Assembly (NCBI GenBank): GCA_964017235.1
Contig: OZ024931.1
Span: forward strand, 138,324,033 to 138,388,032
From: Sabellastarte sp. h YS-2021
Lineage: Eukaryota; Annelida; Polychaeta; Sabellida; Sabellidae
DNA: 64,000 nt
Direction of reading: 5' to 3'
The notes under the pieces were generated by a model that was not told where the DNA came from, did no database searches, and saw nothing but the letters and a program-made list of their open reading frames with translations. Within the stretch, counting starts at the first letter, position 1. The number at the start of each line of letters is the position of its first letter. Of the stretch, positions 1 through 11,252 are shown one piece after another. Both the position numbers and the translations under genes were made by a program.

Positions 1-1577
1 TATCACTTTGTATACCATTTTATGCCCTTTTGGTTATTTCCTGACATCTGATTGGTTAATTAATGTCTACATGTATAGAAGTGGTATACAGGTTATATGC
101 CATTTGTATGGACTCTTTCTCTTTTTATTTTAAGTGGTATTTATTGCACCAGAAATTGAATAGTACTGTATCAATTCGTTAGAATAGTTTCTAGACAATA
201 AAACAATTTTAATAGATCACTAATAGATCACAACCTTTCCCTTTCATAATAAATTTCTAGATATCGATATATTCAAGATATTTCCATTAAGTGAAGCCTC
301 TTGTCATAATTCAGAATATTTGCTTTGTTGTAATCATGTGAAAACCATATACCCAGTCCTTAAAATTCATCAGTGGTGATTGTTAATTTCTTTAGGTAAT
401 CTAATTTATGTTTCTGAGATATGAAGCTGCAGAACAGATCGGAACACAGTTAAAGTACTGACAGAAACAGCAATTAAATCTTTGTTTATTTACTTTGAAG
501 TTTCCTATCAATATAAAAATGTTTTCATTTGCCCTAGAATCCCTCACAAGGTTGTAGAATTGCCATGTTTTATATGTATACAGACTTGTCCTGCAACTGT
601 GCAACTTAAAATTCACAGAAAAGAAAGAAATATTGGTGTGTCTGTAAAGAGGTAATATTTTCCAAAACATATATTTGGAAGCAACAAAACACATTACAAT
701 CAGAGACAATCCAGGTTTCAGTTGAAGGTGAGAGGCAAGGTCTGGTAAAGGTCAAATCACAGATGAAGAGTGAGAAAGCCATAATTCAATTCTGGGCTTT
801 ATTTTACATGTTAATATAGTGTGAATGACTAGGTATTGAGTATTTAAAACATTTTACATGTGAACATATAAAAGTTTTAAACCACCATATGGGTAAAGAC
901 CAAGGTAAAACACATACAGTAAATACTAAAACACATAGTAATAAGTACATCACATGTTATACAAACAAATATTAAGCAAGCAAAGAACTACATTGTAATC
1001 ATATCAGAGCTGACTCGAAGAAGAATCAGATCCAACTTAATTAGCCCAACCAGGCCCAAAAGGTCAAATCATGGCAAAAAGGTCAAATTACAGGGGGGAA
1101 CCAGGATCTGCCTGACCCAACCTGTCCCAAGTGCACATAAGCCCATATCAATCCAGAAGGAGAACTCCCTTGTCCCGGAACAAGCATAAGGGATCAAGGA
1201 AAGGGTGGGTACTGTAATACCGGATTATGCCCCGGGCGAACTCAATTCACTGGGCTGAGGAGAACAGCAGAAACACAGGATCACAAGTAATCCCTCTAAG
1301 TGGATCAAGTTTAGAGGTCAAAAGGTCAAAGTGAAGTCAAAATTCTCTTAAATCTAGAGGGAGAGTTAGGGTCAGCCTGTTATCCCAGAAGAAATTCTGA
1401 AGCCTATATCAATCCCAGTGGAGAACTCCCTTTTGTGGGAAGAGCACGAGGGTCAGGACACCAGAGAAAAGCAAACATCGCACCCTGAATGCAACCAAAA
1501 AGGAGTGGCTCATCTAGGACTCAAGTGAACACAAAACTACAAACAATCATGTGTGCTAGGGATGTGGTAGTGGGTAA
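1..1577. other. Gene-free AT-rich stretch with a diverged direct repeat
   Basis: No coding region is recognisable here. Two diverged copies of one sequence lie about 260 bp apart, near 1070-1200 and 1325-1470. Both contain 'ATATCAATCC' followed a few bases later by 'GGAGAACTCCCTT', and both are preceded by 'AAAGGTCAAA'-type words. Open frames in the first 700 bases have AT-rich, low-complexity composition and resemble no family I know. Confidence 0.4.
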
Positions 1578-2825
1578 AATTCTAATTCTAATTTTGCTTT
1601 TATAGCACTTAATCTCCACTGAGTAGTGGACTCTAAAGCGCAACAAGACAATAGTAATATGCAAATTCAAAGTCCATCGACAGAAATAGGTCAGCACCAC
1701 AGAGACGCCATAAGAGAAAAAGAGCTAAGGTGGATATGCCTTTACATAGAGATAGGTTTTACGCTTCTTTCTAAAAGAGGCAATAGTGGGTGATACACGG
1801 ACGTCTTCAGGAAGTGAATTTCAAATAGTGGGAGCATCAAAGGCAAAACTGAAGCCAAACTGCTTGGCAGACTTGTGAATTATAGGTTGAAATTTCGGTA
1901 CATTGAGCAAATTGGACACACTCTGATTACATCTAATATTGTAAGTAGTGCAATATGTGGATAGATGTGGAGCAAAATATTTAGGGAAACCAATATGAAT
2001 AAACTTGTACACCAGGGTAGCCAGTTTGAACTTTGAGCGAAACTGTATAGGGAGTTATCTGAGTGTATTTACTCAAATTTGTAACGATTCTAGATGCACT
2101 CTTTTGGATAGACTGTAATCTACGAAGACTGAATTTGGAGAGACTCTTGAAAATTGAATTACGGTAGTCCAACAGACTACTAACAAAGGCATTGGCAACT
2201 GACACAGCTGCATCCTGAGTTAAGAACTGCTTAATATTTCTAAAATCTCTCAGTTGAATAAAGCAGCCTTTACAAACATTCTGGACATGTTTAGAGAAGG
2301 AAAAATCAGAGTCAAACCACACACCCAGGTTCCTGACTGACTCAGTGGGGTGAAGGGAGTTGCCCAAAATGTCAGTTGGGAAACATGCATTTGTCCTTTC
2401 TCTCTGTTTCTTGGAGCCAAAAAGAATGAACTAAGTTTTATCAGGATTAAGTTTAAGTTTGCTAACAGATATCCATTCTTTGACATCTTGAAGGCATCTG
2501 TGCAACTTATCAAAAGCAGCTGAGGCATTCATGTGTGACATGTGTACATAAAGCTGCATTTCGTCAGCATAGAAATAGACGTTTACATCTTTGTGTTTAT
2601 GAATTAGTGTACTAAGGGGAGATGTGTACAGAGAGAATAGTAGAGGACCCAAAACAGAACGTTGAGGCATGCCGAACAGCAGTTTTTGTAAATCCGACAA
2701 AGTAGAACCAATCTTAACAGACTGATAGCATTCTGTCAAATAAGAAGAGACCCATTTGAGAGAGGAGCCACCAACACCGAACCAATCCAGAAGACAAGAC
2801 AATATACTTGTTTCCACTTCAAAAT
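1578..2825 (-). mobile_element. 5'-truncated CR1/L2-type LINE
   Basis: The element runs leftward. Its right (5') edge near 2825 falls just after the RT motif A region, and its left (3') edge is a short tail of repeated AATTCT/AGAATT words preceded by 'AAGTGCTATAAAAG'. A 3' tail of this kind is typical of the CR1/L2 group. The length of about 1.25 kb is far below a full element of several kb, so this is a dead-on-arrival type insertion. A very similar tail occurs alone near 53.16-53.21 kb, which suggests the same family inserted at least twice nearby. Confidence 0.8.
1725..2820 (-). pseudogene. Reverse transcriptase C-terminal half of a CR1/L2 LINE (broken)
   Basis: The reading shows the second half of a non-LTR RT: 'SSLKWVSSYL', then 'GMPQRSVLGPLLFSLY' (motif B region, normally GVPQGSVLGP), then 'VYFYADEMQLY' (motif C). 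Motif C reads YADE rather than YADD, so the second catalytic Asp is Glu. After a break near 2400 the frame continues with 'VRNLGVWFDSDFSF' and 'SLLDYRNSIF'. The C-terminal 'FAFDAPTI..SLPEDVRV' block ends at a stop at 1725-1727, and a Trp codon in it has become TGA. Motif A and everything upstream are missing. The copy cannot be active. The family assignment rests on motif order and tail type. Confidence 0.8.
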
Positions 2826-3734
2826 TTGAAGTTATAGTGATGGAGGGAGATTTGATTGTAGTAACGCCATATGTGATTGGACAACATCAGAGAACAATGG
2901 TTGCCATAACAGATGCAGAAATAAATAGGAGGTTGAACTTAAGGTGGCCTCCCAGCTGAAGAAGCAAGCCCCTCAACAGGCCATTCTACCTAATGTCCTT
3001 TGGAGGGTCTGTACCAGCTTGCCACACAGAACTTTGGAGGTTCTGTCACAGCTTGCCACACACATATAACTTCAGCTTAATACACCTTTTTAATCTGCAC
3101 TACTATAAAAATAGGCAAATATTACAAGCCTTAAATATATCTACAGATGCAAGATTATTTAATACTTTTGAAAAATATCATAATACAACAAAAAATAGAA
3201 TCTCTACATTTTAATTCTAGCAATTTTGACTGTTTTACTGTGTTATAATGAACTCTGTTTCATACAGTAAGACTATTATAATTTGACATGAGAAACCTTC
3301 TGGAAACTTGTGAGAGTTGAAGATTCTGAGATCCAATCTAATACAGAAGCATAAACATGACGCCAAAGTTCTATGTTTATTTAGACCCATCAATTATTTT
3401 ATAGTTTGTGGAGTTTGTTGTCGTCTTTTTGAATTTTTTCTGATTGCAACACAAACATTAAATATGAAACGTTTATTTGAAATATAAAACAGTCGTATTT
3501 ATATTAACGATTGATAGTAAAGATCTTGGAGCATCTGTGAGTTTCTCACGAGATGAAGAGGACAGTTCTAGACAATGACAACTGATTAGTGATCCAGCTT
3601 ATTAGTGTTATTAAAAGCAGCTTTTATCTTTTGAAAATTCCCAGAATTATAATCACTTTTTCTCAGAAGTCATTACTTTCAGTACACATGCTGCTAGGCA
3701 AAATTTCTGTTTAACACCCATTTTAAGTGCATAA
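2826..3734. other. Intergenic, no feature seen
   Basis: AT-rich sequence between the LINE and the 294-bp duplication. Short open frames on the + strand (around 2756-2959 and 2993-3214) have no recognisable domain and no convincing splice context. The words 'AGCTTGCCACACA' and 'CTTTGGAGG(T/G)TCTGT' repeat once within 2995-3065, a small local duplication. Confidence 0.35.
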
Positions 3735-4324
3735 CAAAAATGATATACAGAAATTTGTAGTTAAACAACAGTTGTGTAATTTAATGTACAAGATTTATAC
3801 GTTGTTCAAAAGTGACGTTGTGTTTCAAAAGATTTTAGATTTGTTATTAAAAAGGGTTCGTGGTAATAGAGCAAAATAGCAGTTTCTTGGTCAAGGAGTT
3901 TAGTCACTAAAATATGGTTTTAATGTGCTTTATTATTGCTATTCATACAAATAATTGGTCATCCAAAAACTAAGGGATATACTGAAGATGTACAGAGAAA
4001 GAAACACCCATGTGAACATACACAGGGTCAAAAATGATATACAGAAATTTGTAGTTAAACAACAGTTGTGTAATTTAATGTACAAGATTTATACGTTGTT
4101 CAAAAGTGACGTTGTGTTTCAAAAGATTTTAGATTTGTTATTAAAAAGGGTTCGTGGTAATAGAGCAAAATAGCAGTTTCTTGGTCAAGGAGTTTAGTCA
4201 CTAAAATATGGTTTTAATGTGCTTTATTATTGCTATTCATACAAATAATTGGTCATCCAAAAACTAAGGGATATACTGAAGATGTACAGAGAAAGAAACA
4301 CCCATGTGAACATACACAGGGTCA
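3735..4324. repeat. Perfect 294-bp tandem duplication
   Basis: The sequence from 3735 to 4028 is followed directly by a second copy from 4029 to 4322, plus two shared bases. I compared the copies line by line and found no difference. The unit contains 'TTGTAGTTAAACAACAG' near its start and 'AACATACACAGGGTCA' at its end. Perfect identity inside old, decayed DNA implies a very recent duplication, a segregating variant, or an assembly artefact. Confidence 0.9.
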
Positions 4325-4529
4325 ATGGAATACTTCTGGAAAATTATTAAATATTATTATATGATGACGTTATGTTATACAAGTCAAATAAAATATAAAA
4401 TAATCACAAAATCAGAAAATAAAAGAAAACTGACTTTAGAACTATCACTATTTAAGATTATAAATAAGTACAGGCATGTGTGAACACGAGTTCCAATAAC
4501 GGTCAACATGAGATTAGTATCACAATTAG

Positions 4530-4685
4530 GTCCTCTTTGGCCTAGTTGATTAGCAGGTTTGTCATCTAGCCATAGGCTGTCACCTCTGTGTGGGTTCAAC
4601 TCTCATGGTTGACAATGCTTAGGACATGTCCTAACGTGACCCTGGCTGTTAATCGGGAGTAAATTCCAATTTTGATCATTTTTAT
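4530..4685 (+). mobile_element. tRNA-derived SINE, copy 1
   Basis: A tRNA-like head is visible. The A-box-like word 'AGTTGATTAGCAGG' lies at about 4544-4557 and the B-box-like 'GGGTTCAACTC' at about 4592-4602, at normal tRNA spacing. The tail 'CCTGGCTGTTAATCGGGA' is also present, with one change, in the element at 5141-5285, so the two are copies of one SINE family. It is not a functional tRNA: the arms do not pair cleanly and a non-tRNA body follows. Confidence 0.65.
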
Positions 4686-5140
4686 CATAATTAAATATGT
4701 GCATAATAAAATACAAGAACTGAAACAAAATTGTGTTATTGATGTTGCAACAACAAAACAACTCAAACACTATGCAGTAGTGCTGACTGTACAGAAACTC
4801 AAAAGTCATTACTTTTGTACCACATGATTATTATATATTGTAAAGAAATCTAATACTTTTATGGGAATTTTTCATATGAGAGTAGTTTAAAATGATCCAC
4901 TAAATAAACAATATGGGGCAAATGCCTTCTTGCTGAGAAATCCTTTGGAAATAATAGCCTCCAAGAGGTTAAGCTACATGACAACCCCAAGCAAACCAAA
5001 TTCATTTAAAAACTAATCTGTCTGATTATAATTTGCGATAAAAAAATCTAATAGTGCAATAAACTGTGTCATAACATTCACCCTAACTATACCAATAACT
5101 GCAGTATTTTTAAATACTTTACGTTAATAAGCAACAAAGA
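4686..5140. other. Intergenic between two SINEs
   Basis: AT-rich spacer with no recognisable gene or element. Confidence 0.3.
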
Positions 5141-5285
5141 GGTACTCAGTGCCCTAGTGGCTAAGCCGGTTTGACATCTCATGATGGGAAATCTCTGTCT
5201 TAATTTGACTCACACAAGTGGCAATGCTGAATACTGTCCCTGGCTGTTGAACGGGACATAAACCCCTAAATTTGACATTTAAAAA
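5141..5285 (+). mobile_element. tRNA-derived SINE, copy 2
   Basis: The head contains 'GTGGCTAAGCCGG' (A-box-like, about 5157-5169) and a weak B-box word 'AATTTGACTCA' (about 5206-5216). The downstream 'CCTGGCTGTTGAACGGGA' matches the tail of the SINE at 4530-4685 and is followed by 'AAACCCCTAAATTTGA'. It is more decayed in the B box than copy 1. Confidence 0.6.
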
Positions 5286-5595
5286 GCAAGAGTATGTGTG
5301 TGAAAGCTTATAACTGTGTACATTTTAGTTCACAAACTGGAAGTCTTATGTTTTGATTATTTTTTAATATTAATTCCTCCAAACACTTTACACCACTCTG
5401 ACATTATCAGCAGGGACCATGAACTGGTATTATTGTGTCATGTCTAAATCACAATAACAATATCTATTTACAATAGAGCATATGGTAACCAGGTTTTACA
5501 GTAAGTTCAGAAAACCAGTTTAATAGCTTGCATTGTCTTCCTTCATATGTTACTTTGTAGCCTATGCTCACCACGTGATACTCCTTTTATTGTAG

Positions 5596-5844
5596 GTAAG
5601 AATGCAGCCTCTACTCACACCGTTGAGAGATTTAAGGGTAACAGTGGACATGCACATTATACCAAAACAGGTAAAACATTTATGTATAACATTGGTTTTC
5701 AGTATGCCCTTTTAACCAACTTTGCCAATATTAAAAGACATATTAACCTTACTAATGTCCTGGTACTTAGCATTATGTATTTGCAGAAACCCATTCGATC
5801 ATGGACCCTTTCACAAGGCTGGCCATTTTGACATGACCAAATAG
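5596..5844 (+). CDS. Candidate terminal exons of an unknown host gene
   Basis: A 75-bp segment (5596-5670) is preceded by a pyrimidine-rich stretch ending in AG and followed by GTAAAA. In the frame left open by those sites it reads a non-repetitive peptide containing 'STHTVERFKGNSGHAHYTK'. Two acceptors lie downstream. Using the AG at 5769-5770, the continuation is phase-compatible and reads 'CRNPFDHGPFHKAGHFDMTK' before a TAG at 5842-5844. Using the AG at 5785-5786, it gives a different short tail. I do not recognise the protein. No upstream exon or start was found. This could be chance, and it is offered because the composition is unlike the surrounding AT-rich noise. Confidence 0.3.
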
Positions 5845-6464
5845 TTTTTCCAACAATTTCAAAACTAACATCACATCTATAATTAGACTTTGATCTCTTT
5901 GACTTGATATGATTTCAACTGATATTTATCTCATTTCGAATGAGTTAGAAATCATTGAAAATTTTCGTCTTTGTTAAGATTTTACCTTTAATGAGATACT
6001 TTTATTTGACAGGATTTCCTTAGAACGGAATTAGTGAAGTGAGTAATTGTAATTAATCTGTGATCTTTAATTAGGTCCTGACATTGTGTTAATTGTATGT
6101 ACTTATCATGTAATCTGTCAGTTATGCCAATTTCTAAAGTTTGTGTACTAATAAATGTATTTTTAAAAGAGCAACAATATCCTTAACACAGAAGCAATGC
6201 ACTTTAACTTCAAACACGAAAATAAGAGAACATATTTAGAACTGGTTATTATCAGCTCAATTGCAAATAGAACTAATCATGCTGATGCATTCTAAAAGGC
6301 CTATCATTCAATATCTTGCAAATTTATATATAATATACTATCAGGCTTTACAAACAATTGCATATCCGTGATAAATTTGTGGTATTCTGACATAAAAACT
6401 GTGATCTTATAAAAAAGTTTTCTTATTATGAGCAATGATAAAAATATGGGAAATTGTTTTACTT

Positions 6465-6790
6465 AAATTCAAATTGTAAATGATACCATTTTAATTCTTG
6501 ATGGTACTCAACATTGTTTGGAATCAGCCCTTAATACATAGGAGATGTTTGGTTCTATCTCTGGTCTATAAATTAACACAGATAAAACTAAAATTACTTA
6601 GATAGATAAAAGCAAATATTCAAATGGCAACTTTATTACCAGTATATTGCAATGGGATAAAACAGAAATAAACCTCTTAAGATTAACGTTTTTAGTGGAT
6701 TTATTCAAAATCAAACTGATAATATTTCAATCACTAACAACTAAAGATACAGCCCAGTTTTAAAAACTTCTATGTTTGACATTAACAAAT
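6465..6790 (+). pseudogene. L1/Tx1-type LINE RT fragment
   Basis: With several in-frame stops, the + strand reads 'NDTILILDGTQHCLESALNT', then a 'FGSISGL.INTDKTKIT.I' block, then 'LQWDKTEINLLRLTFLVDL'. This is the order seen after the YADD motif in L1/Tx1 RTs: [YAD]DT.LFL, then SGLK.N..KT..IW, then LG..F. The fragment ends where the foldback element at 6831 starts, and I could not follow it convincingly beyond 7083. It is short, old and non-functional. Confidence 0.55.
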
Positions 6791-6830
6791 GGATTGTAAT
6801 ATAAAGAAATTTCAGTATTAGTATTAGATA

Positions 6831-7083
6831 GGAAAGAGTATTAGTGCAACAGAAAAAATTTTTTTTTTGAATTGTCGACTTATTATCTCAACATATTGAG
6901 GTAATATCTCAATGTGTTGACTTTGTATCTCAACATGTTGAGTTAGTATCCCAGCATGTTTACTTAATATCTCAATATGTTGACTTAGTATTTCAACATA
7001 TAGACTAAGTATCTCATCATATTTATACTAAGTCAACAAGTTGAGATAAGTCAACGAAAAACTTTTTTCCAATACTATTCCGT
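6831..7083. mobile_element. MITE-like element built from a palindromic minisatellite, copy 1
   Basis: The left end 'GGAAAGAGTATTAGTGCAAC' is matched, inverted and imperfectly, by the right end, which reads 'CGGAATAGTATTGG' on the other strand. Each end is followed inward by an A/T run and then by GTTGACTTA/GTCGACTTA. The interior is about ten imperfect repeats of roughly 22 bp centred on the palindrome 'CTCAACATGTTGAG', alternating with 'TTAGTAT'. A second copy with the same left end and core lies at 18355-18575. The structure would form hairpins. No coding capacity. Confidence 0.7.
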
Positions 7084-7169
7084 AATTAGAGGCTTGGGAT
7101 AAATTACATGTAAAACTTACACCATCATATCTTCCCACATGGTATAAAAACACATTATAACACTTTACA

Positions 7170-8003
7170 ATTGACCAGACTTACTTTTTTGACATTAGAA
7201 TTCTTCTTAATAAAGTACTTATTGAATAATATCGAAAATCCCAGGTCATCTCAAGTCATTTTGTGGTCTTTTGCAGCTCTATTACAAACTGTTCAATATT
7301 TCAATTTTCTACATATATATCCCAACTTCAGCCTAAAATACCACAATCTTGATAGGGCTTTTTCCGTGGGTAAATATGTAATATTGTGTGATTAACAAAT
7401 AAAATTAGGGGCTGGAATTACACTACCTTCTAAATTTTTGCAAACATTTATATCTTTACTTCCAATTTATTTTGTTATGCCATTTTGATACTAGTCCAGG
7501 GCCCAGTTTCACAAAGGCCTACTAAATATAGAAGATGGTATGCTATTGAAGCTAATGGTAAGTGGTAATTGCATTGAGTGGAAAATGTACTCATTTAACA
7601 TTTCAGTATCTCCAACAGGCTTCATATGGTTTTTAAAAAAGACAACATTTTAATAGTTGTTTATGAAAGTCAGTTTTGCACTAAGAGATCCAAATCTCTG
7701 GTATCTCTGGAGTGTTAATACTTTGCTTTTACAATCTCTTTCATTTGTTAGTCTTTTTATCCATGATATTTTACTTGTACTGTGTTTACCAAATACATAT
7801 CTGGCATACCTAATCCTCCTTCATTAATATTGTTAATCACAGTTTCTCTCTTAACCTTGGGAGTTTTACTATCCCAGAGAAAAGAGAATATTAGTCTGTC
7901 TAGTTTTTATAGAATATATTCTGGTACAAATAGGACTGAAAATAAGAAAGTCATTCGAGATATTGTTAAAGATTTTAGAATTGTAACTTTGCCTTTTAGC
8001 GAT
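7170..8003 (-). pseudogene. LINE A (L1/Tx1 type), C-terminal RT part
   Basis: Reading leftward from 8003, the frame gives 'LKGKVTILKSLTIS', 'LDRLIFSFLWDSKTPKVKRE', 'INEGGLGMPDMY' and 'SWIKRLTNERDC', with one or two frame changes. These match the standard L1/Tx1 sequence after the RT catalytic core (...SLKGKITIIKSL...F.W....KIKR...GGL.M.D...SWIKR). The part left of 7640 fits the family only weakly. The reading stops abruptly at 8003, where the DIRS-like element begins. The preceding residues of the same protein reappear at 13893 on the far side of it. Confidence 0.75.
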
Positions 8004-8499
8004 CAGTCCCTCCCCATCCTAGGACACAGAAACACACATGGTGGAGCATAATTTTATTACACATAGTTAACACAAATACTAAATTACAAGATTACTAATT
8101 ACTATACTTACGTACAGACCAACGTATGGTATAAATGCAATTACTGTAATATATATCAATTACACATGATACACTCTAAAATACACAAGGTTAAAGCTAC
8201 ATATGGGTTAAAGGCCACATCAAGGTGACCACATACTTCAAAAACATGACAAAGTGTTAAGACAGCCATAGTATAAGGACTGAGTACAAAAAAGATAACA
8301 GTCAATGAGACAACCGAACCCACAGCCTGGGCAGTTTCAAGATTCAACCCCAATGACCCTGAGATAAGGTTAAAGGTCAAAAACACTTACATAGGTCATC
8401 CCTTGGTAAGTATAAGGATACCTAATTACTTTGGGTGATTTAGTTGGTTTAAGTCAAAATACATATGGAAAACCCTCAAAAGCCCAACAGTAGGGGTAG

Positions 8500-9504
8500 T
8501 TACATGTTATGCACTAGGGAGGCAAAAGAGGAAGCAATATGGGCACTATGGGAGTTATCTTGCTGTATATATGTCCAAACACGGTCTGACGCCCAGAAGC
8601 CATGATGCTTGATACTTTGGATGGGCATATGGGCATTGTATGCAAGGGTGGCTCCTGAGCACCGGAAGGAATGAAATGGTAATGATTGGAGGCCAGACCC
8701 AAGCTTGCTGAGAACTTTCCTTATCCTACTGTCTATCAATGGGTGCCAGACTCCAGCAGAGGGTATTTGGAACAACGATTCACTGGGAGTGGGTTTGTAT
8801 ACCATGATGGCCATTTTTATAGCTTTGACAGGGCACAAGGGAGAATGGTTTAACTTAGGGAGAATGATAACATGAACCTTATCACGGTATTGCAGGGTTT
8901 TTGACCATTTTATAGCAAATTGCATTGAATGTGAATGAAAAGTGACATCTGCAATGGTCATGTTTCTGGAGGGGTCAAATGCACTGACAGAATGGTGAGC
9001 CAGACTAGAGATCCGAAGGAAGCCAAAAAATGCTATGAGGAATACAGGCTTGAAAGGAAAACCAAACTGAATCTCATCACATAGCAGTACCAAACGCTCA
9101 AGGGTGTGCAGGGACATGACATTCATCTTTACAACTGCTAAAGGGCGATTTATTTTCAATGCTTTAACAAAATACCTTACACGTAGGTGATCCAGGTAAA
9201 AGTAAGTCCAAGCCATACATAATAAGACTGGTCCCTAATGGCAGAGATGTTATTGGACACCATGTGAACGGACACACTATTTTTTTACCAAATATTCAAG
9301 ATATGACAGAACTATATCGACATCAACATCATACAAAGATTTTTTCCGGCAGATGCAAAATGCCACAAAATTTCTGAACAATAGTTCATAGCAGCGCCTG
9401 GTCTTTGGTCTTAGAGAGATCTTAACCCTGGCACAAGCCCCAGCCATCAATCTGGAGAGGTGTTTCTCATCTGAAACAAAGTGCAGAATATGTACTACAA
9501 GCAT
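8500..9504 (-). pseudogene. Tyrosine recombinase of DIRS-like element 1
   Basis: The product would integrate the circular cDNA by phosphotyrosine recombination. The N-terminal helical DNA-binding part (9504-9277) reads 'SLRPKTRRCYELLFRNFVAF'. A frame break follows at an A-run near 9275 and another near 9200. The catalytic part (9216-8500) contains all expected residues: Arg in 'GFLRISSLA', the His/Arg pair in 'HSFRCSGATLAY', His in 'IKHHGFW', and the Tyr nucleophile in 'WTYIQQ'. The protein ends '..SLVHNM' at 8500. The catalytic set is intact but the N-terminus is out of frame. This is the recombinase type of DIRS-like elements, not a phage or Crypton enzyme, judging by the SGATLAY and HGFW context. 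Confidence 0.85.
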
Positions 9505-9549
9505 TTATATGTATATGTACCAAAAACCACTGTTTACATCATATCTGTA

Positions 9550-11201
9550 CTATATTTCATAATCTAAGTCCAACAGAGAAGGACTGGTAGGCAACCACAA
9601 TGGGTTCTCCACCCAGGCCGACAACTGGGCCACCTGCTGTTGTGTATTCTGCCATCTTGACAGATCAGCGACCTGATTGTTTTTTCCCAAAACATGGGTA
9701 TAAGTAAGGTTAATGTCATTCTGGGCAATACAATACCAAATATACCTAGCACATGTTGCTAGAAAAGGGTCTCTGGTCTTACCATTATTGAGGACCTGAA
9801 CCACAGCAGCATTGTCACATCTGACCAGGATGGACTTATGTTGCCATTCAAGAGCAAAGATGCAAACCGCCACTAGGATATTGACCATCTCAAGGTGCAC
9901 AATACCTAAGTTTTGAAAATGCTTGATAACAGGCAAGTGGTACACTTTACTATTGTATCTGCCACCTAAACCAGTAAGACAGGCGTCAAGCTCCAGAACT
10001 CCAAAAACTGGTTTATAATCAAAGAAAGACCTGCCATTGTACTTGGCTAGAAACTTATCAAACCAACACAAATCCCTTTTGAATTCATGAGTCAAAGTGA
10101 TGGTCGAGGCATCATAATTGTTTCTGAGGAGTTCCAACATTCTGTTGAAAAAATATCTGCCAGGTTTGACACACTTGTGGATATAAAGAAGGTTGCCCAA
10201 AAGGGACTGCAACTGCCTCTTGGAACAGAAATGCTTTTGTGACCACTCTTTGACGCTAAGAACAATTTGACGCAATTTTGCGTCAGGTATGGACACCACC
10301 ATACGTTCAACACTGTCCACCTCGACGCCCAAACATGTCACTTTTGTTGCAGGACTGACCAATTTTTTGAAGCTAACCTCCAGACCTATTTTTCGAAGCA
10401 ATTTCAGTAAGGCTTCATAAGAATGACATGCGATGCCTGGTGTCGCGACCCCTATAAAATCATCTATGTTATTGAGCACTGTAAACCCTTGACAACGGAT
10501 CATATGACGTATGGCATCACTGAGACGATGAAAAATTTGACTCTCAAATGGGAGCATTGCGTCGACGTACGTGATTCCCTTCCAATTCAAACCCAGCAGG
10601 TCATAGTCGTGGGGATCCAGTCTGACGTGACACCCTACTGACATCAATCTTGTACAAATGGGCACCCTTACAAACTTTCTTGACTGCCTCAGTGATATCA
10701 TCAATGGTGGGAAATGTAAGGACAAAATCTGTAACCAGATAAGAATTCTTATCTACACCAGCATTGACTGAATAATCTTTGGGCCAGGATAAGTCGATTA
10801 TGACACACCTATTCGTGGAATTACTTTTCTCATGAGTCATGAATGGGGAGAAGTGACAATCAGGGATGAGAGCCTGAACATATGGGTCTATTATGGCACC
10901 ATACTTGAGTTCTTCAGCTAAATATGTGTCCACATGTGCTGGAAAATCAAGGGTTGTGATTTTTATTATCATGTCTGAGAACAGAACTCCTATTGAAATC
11001 TAGGGGAAATCTAAATTTAAGTAATTGTAACAACTGGACATCCCAATAACCCTGAAGTTGGGTTTCCCACTCTTCAATATTTAACTGAGGCTGTACAGGG
11101 ATACGACATTTGAGGAAATTCATGTTGCCACTGGCCTTGACCCTTCTGTGACATTCAATTGGACATGAGACATATTCACTGATGGATTCATCACTAGGCA
11201 A
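9550..11201 (-). pseudogene. Reverse transcriptase-RNase H of DIRS-like element 1
   Basis: The upstream part (11201-10601) reads the linker and fingers: 'EEWETQLQGYWDVQLLQLLK', 'HVDTYLAEELKYGAIIDP' and 'RCVIIDLSWPKDYSVNAGV'. Frame breaks occur near 10960 and 10625. The break at 10625 cuts motif A (normally KIDLSRAFR..), where the sequence reads KIDVSR and then shifts. The longest open part (10725-9550) continues with 'YVDAMLPFESQIFHRLSDA' and motif C as 'NNIDDF' (YIDD in active copies). It then has the RNase H residues in 'LELDACLTGLGG', 'VHLEMVNILVA', 'VRCDNAAVVQVL' and a terminal 'NNQVADLSRW'. The protein would copy the element's RNA and degrade the template. Confidence 0.85.
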
Positions 11202-11252
11202 TATGAAGTCTGAAAATGGTATGAAACCAAAGTCAAATTCACTTTGGGCACG

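Noticed and set aside
401..709. 102-codon - strand frame at the left end
   Set aside because: AT-rich composition with no recognisable domain or gene context.
4530..5285. Two tRNA genes
   Set aside because: Poor acceptor and T-arm pairing, and both share a non-tRNA tail, so they are SINE copies.
10423..10641. + strand frame within the DIRS RT
   Set aside because: Antisense shadow of the RT reading frame.
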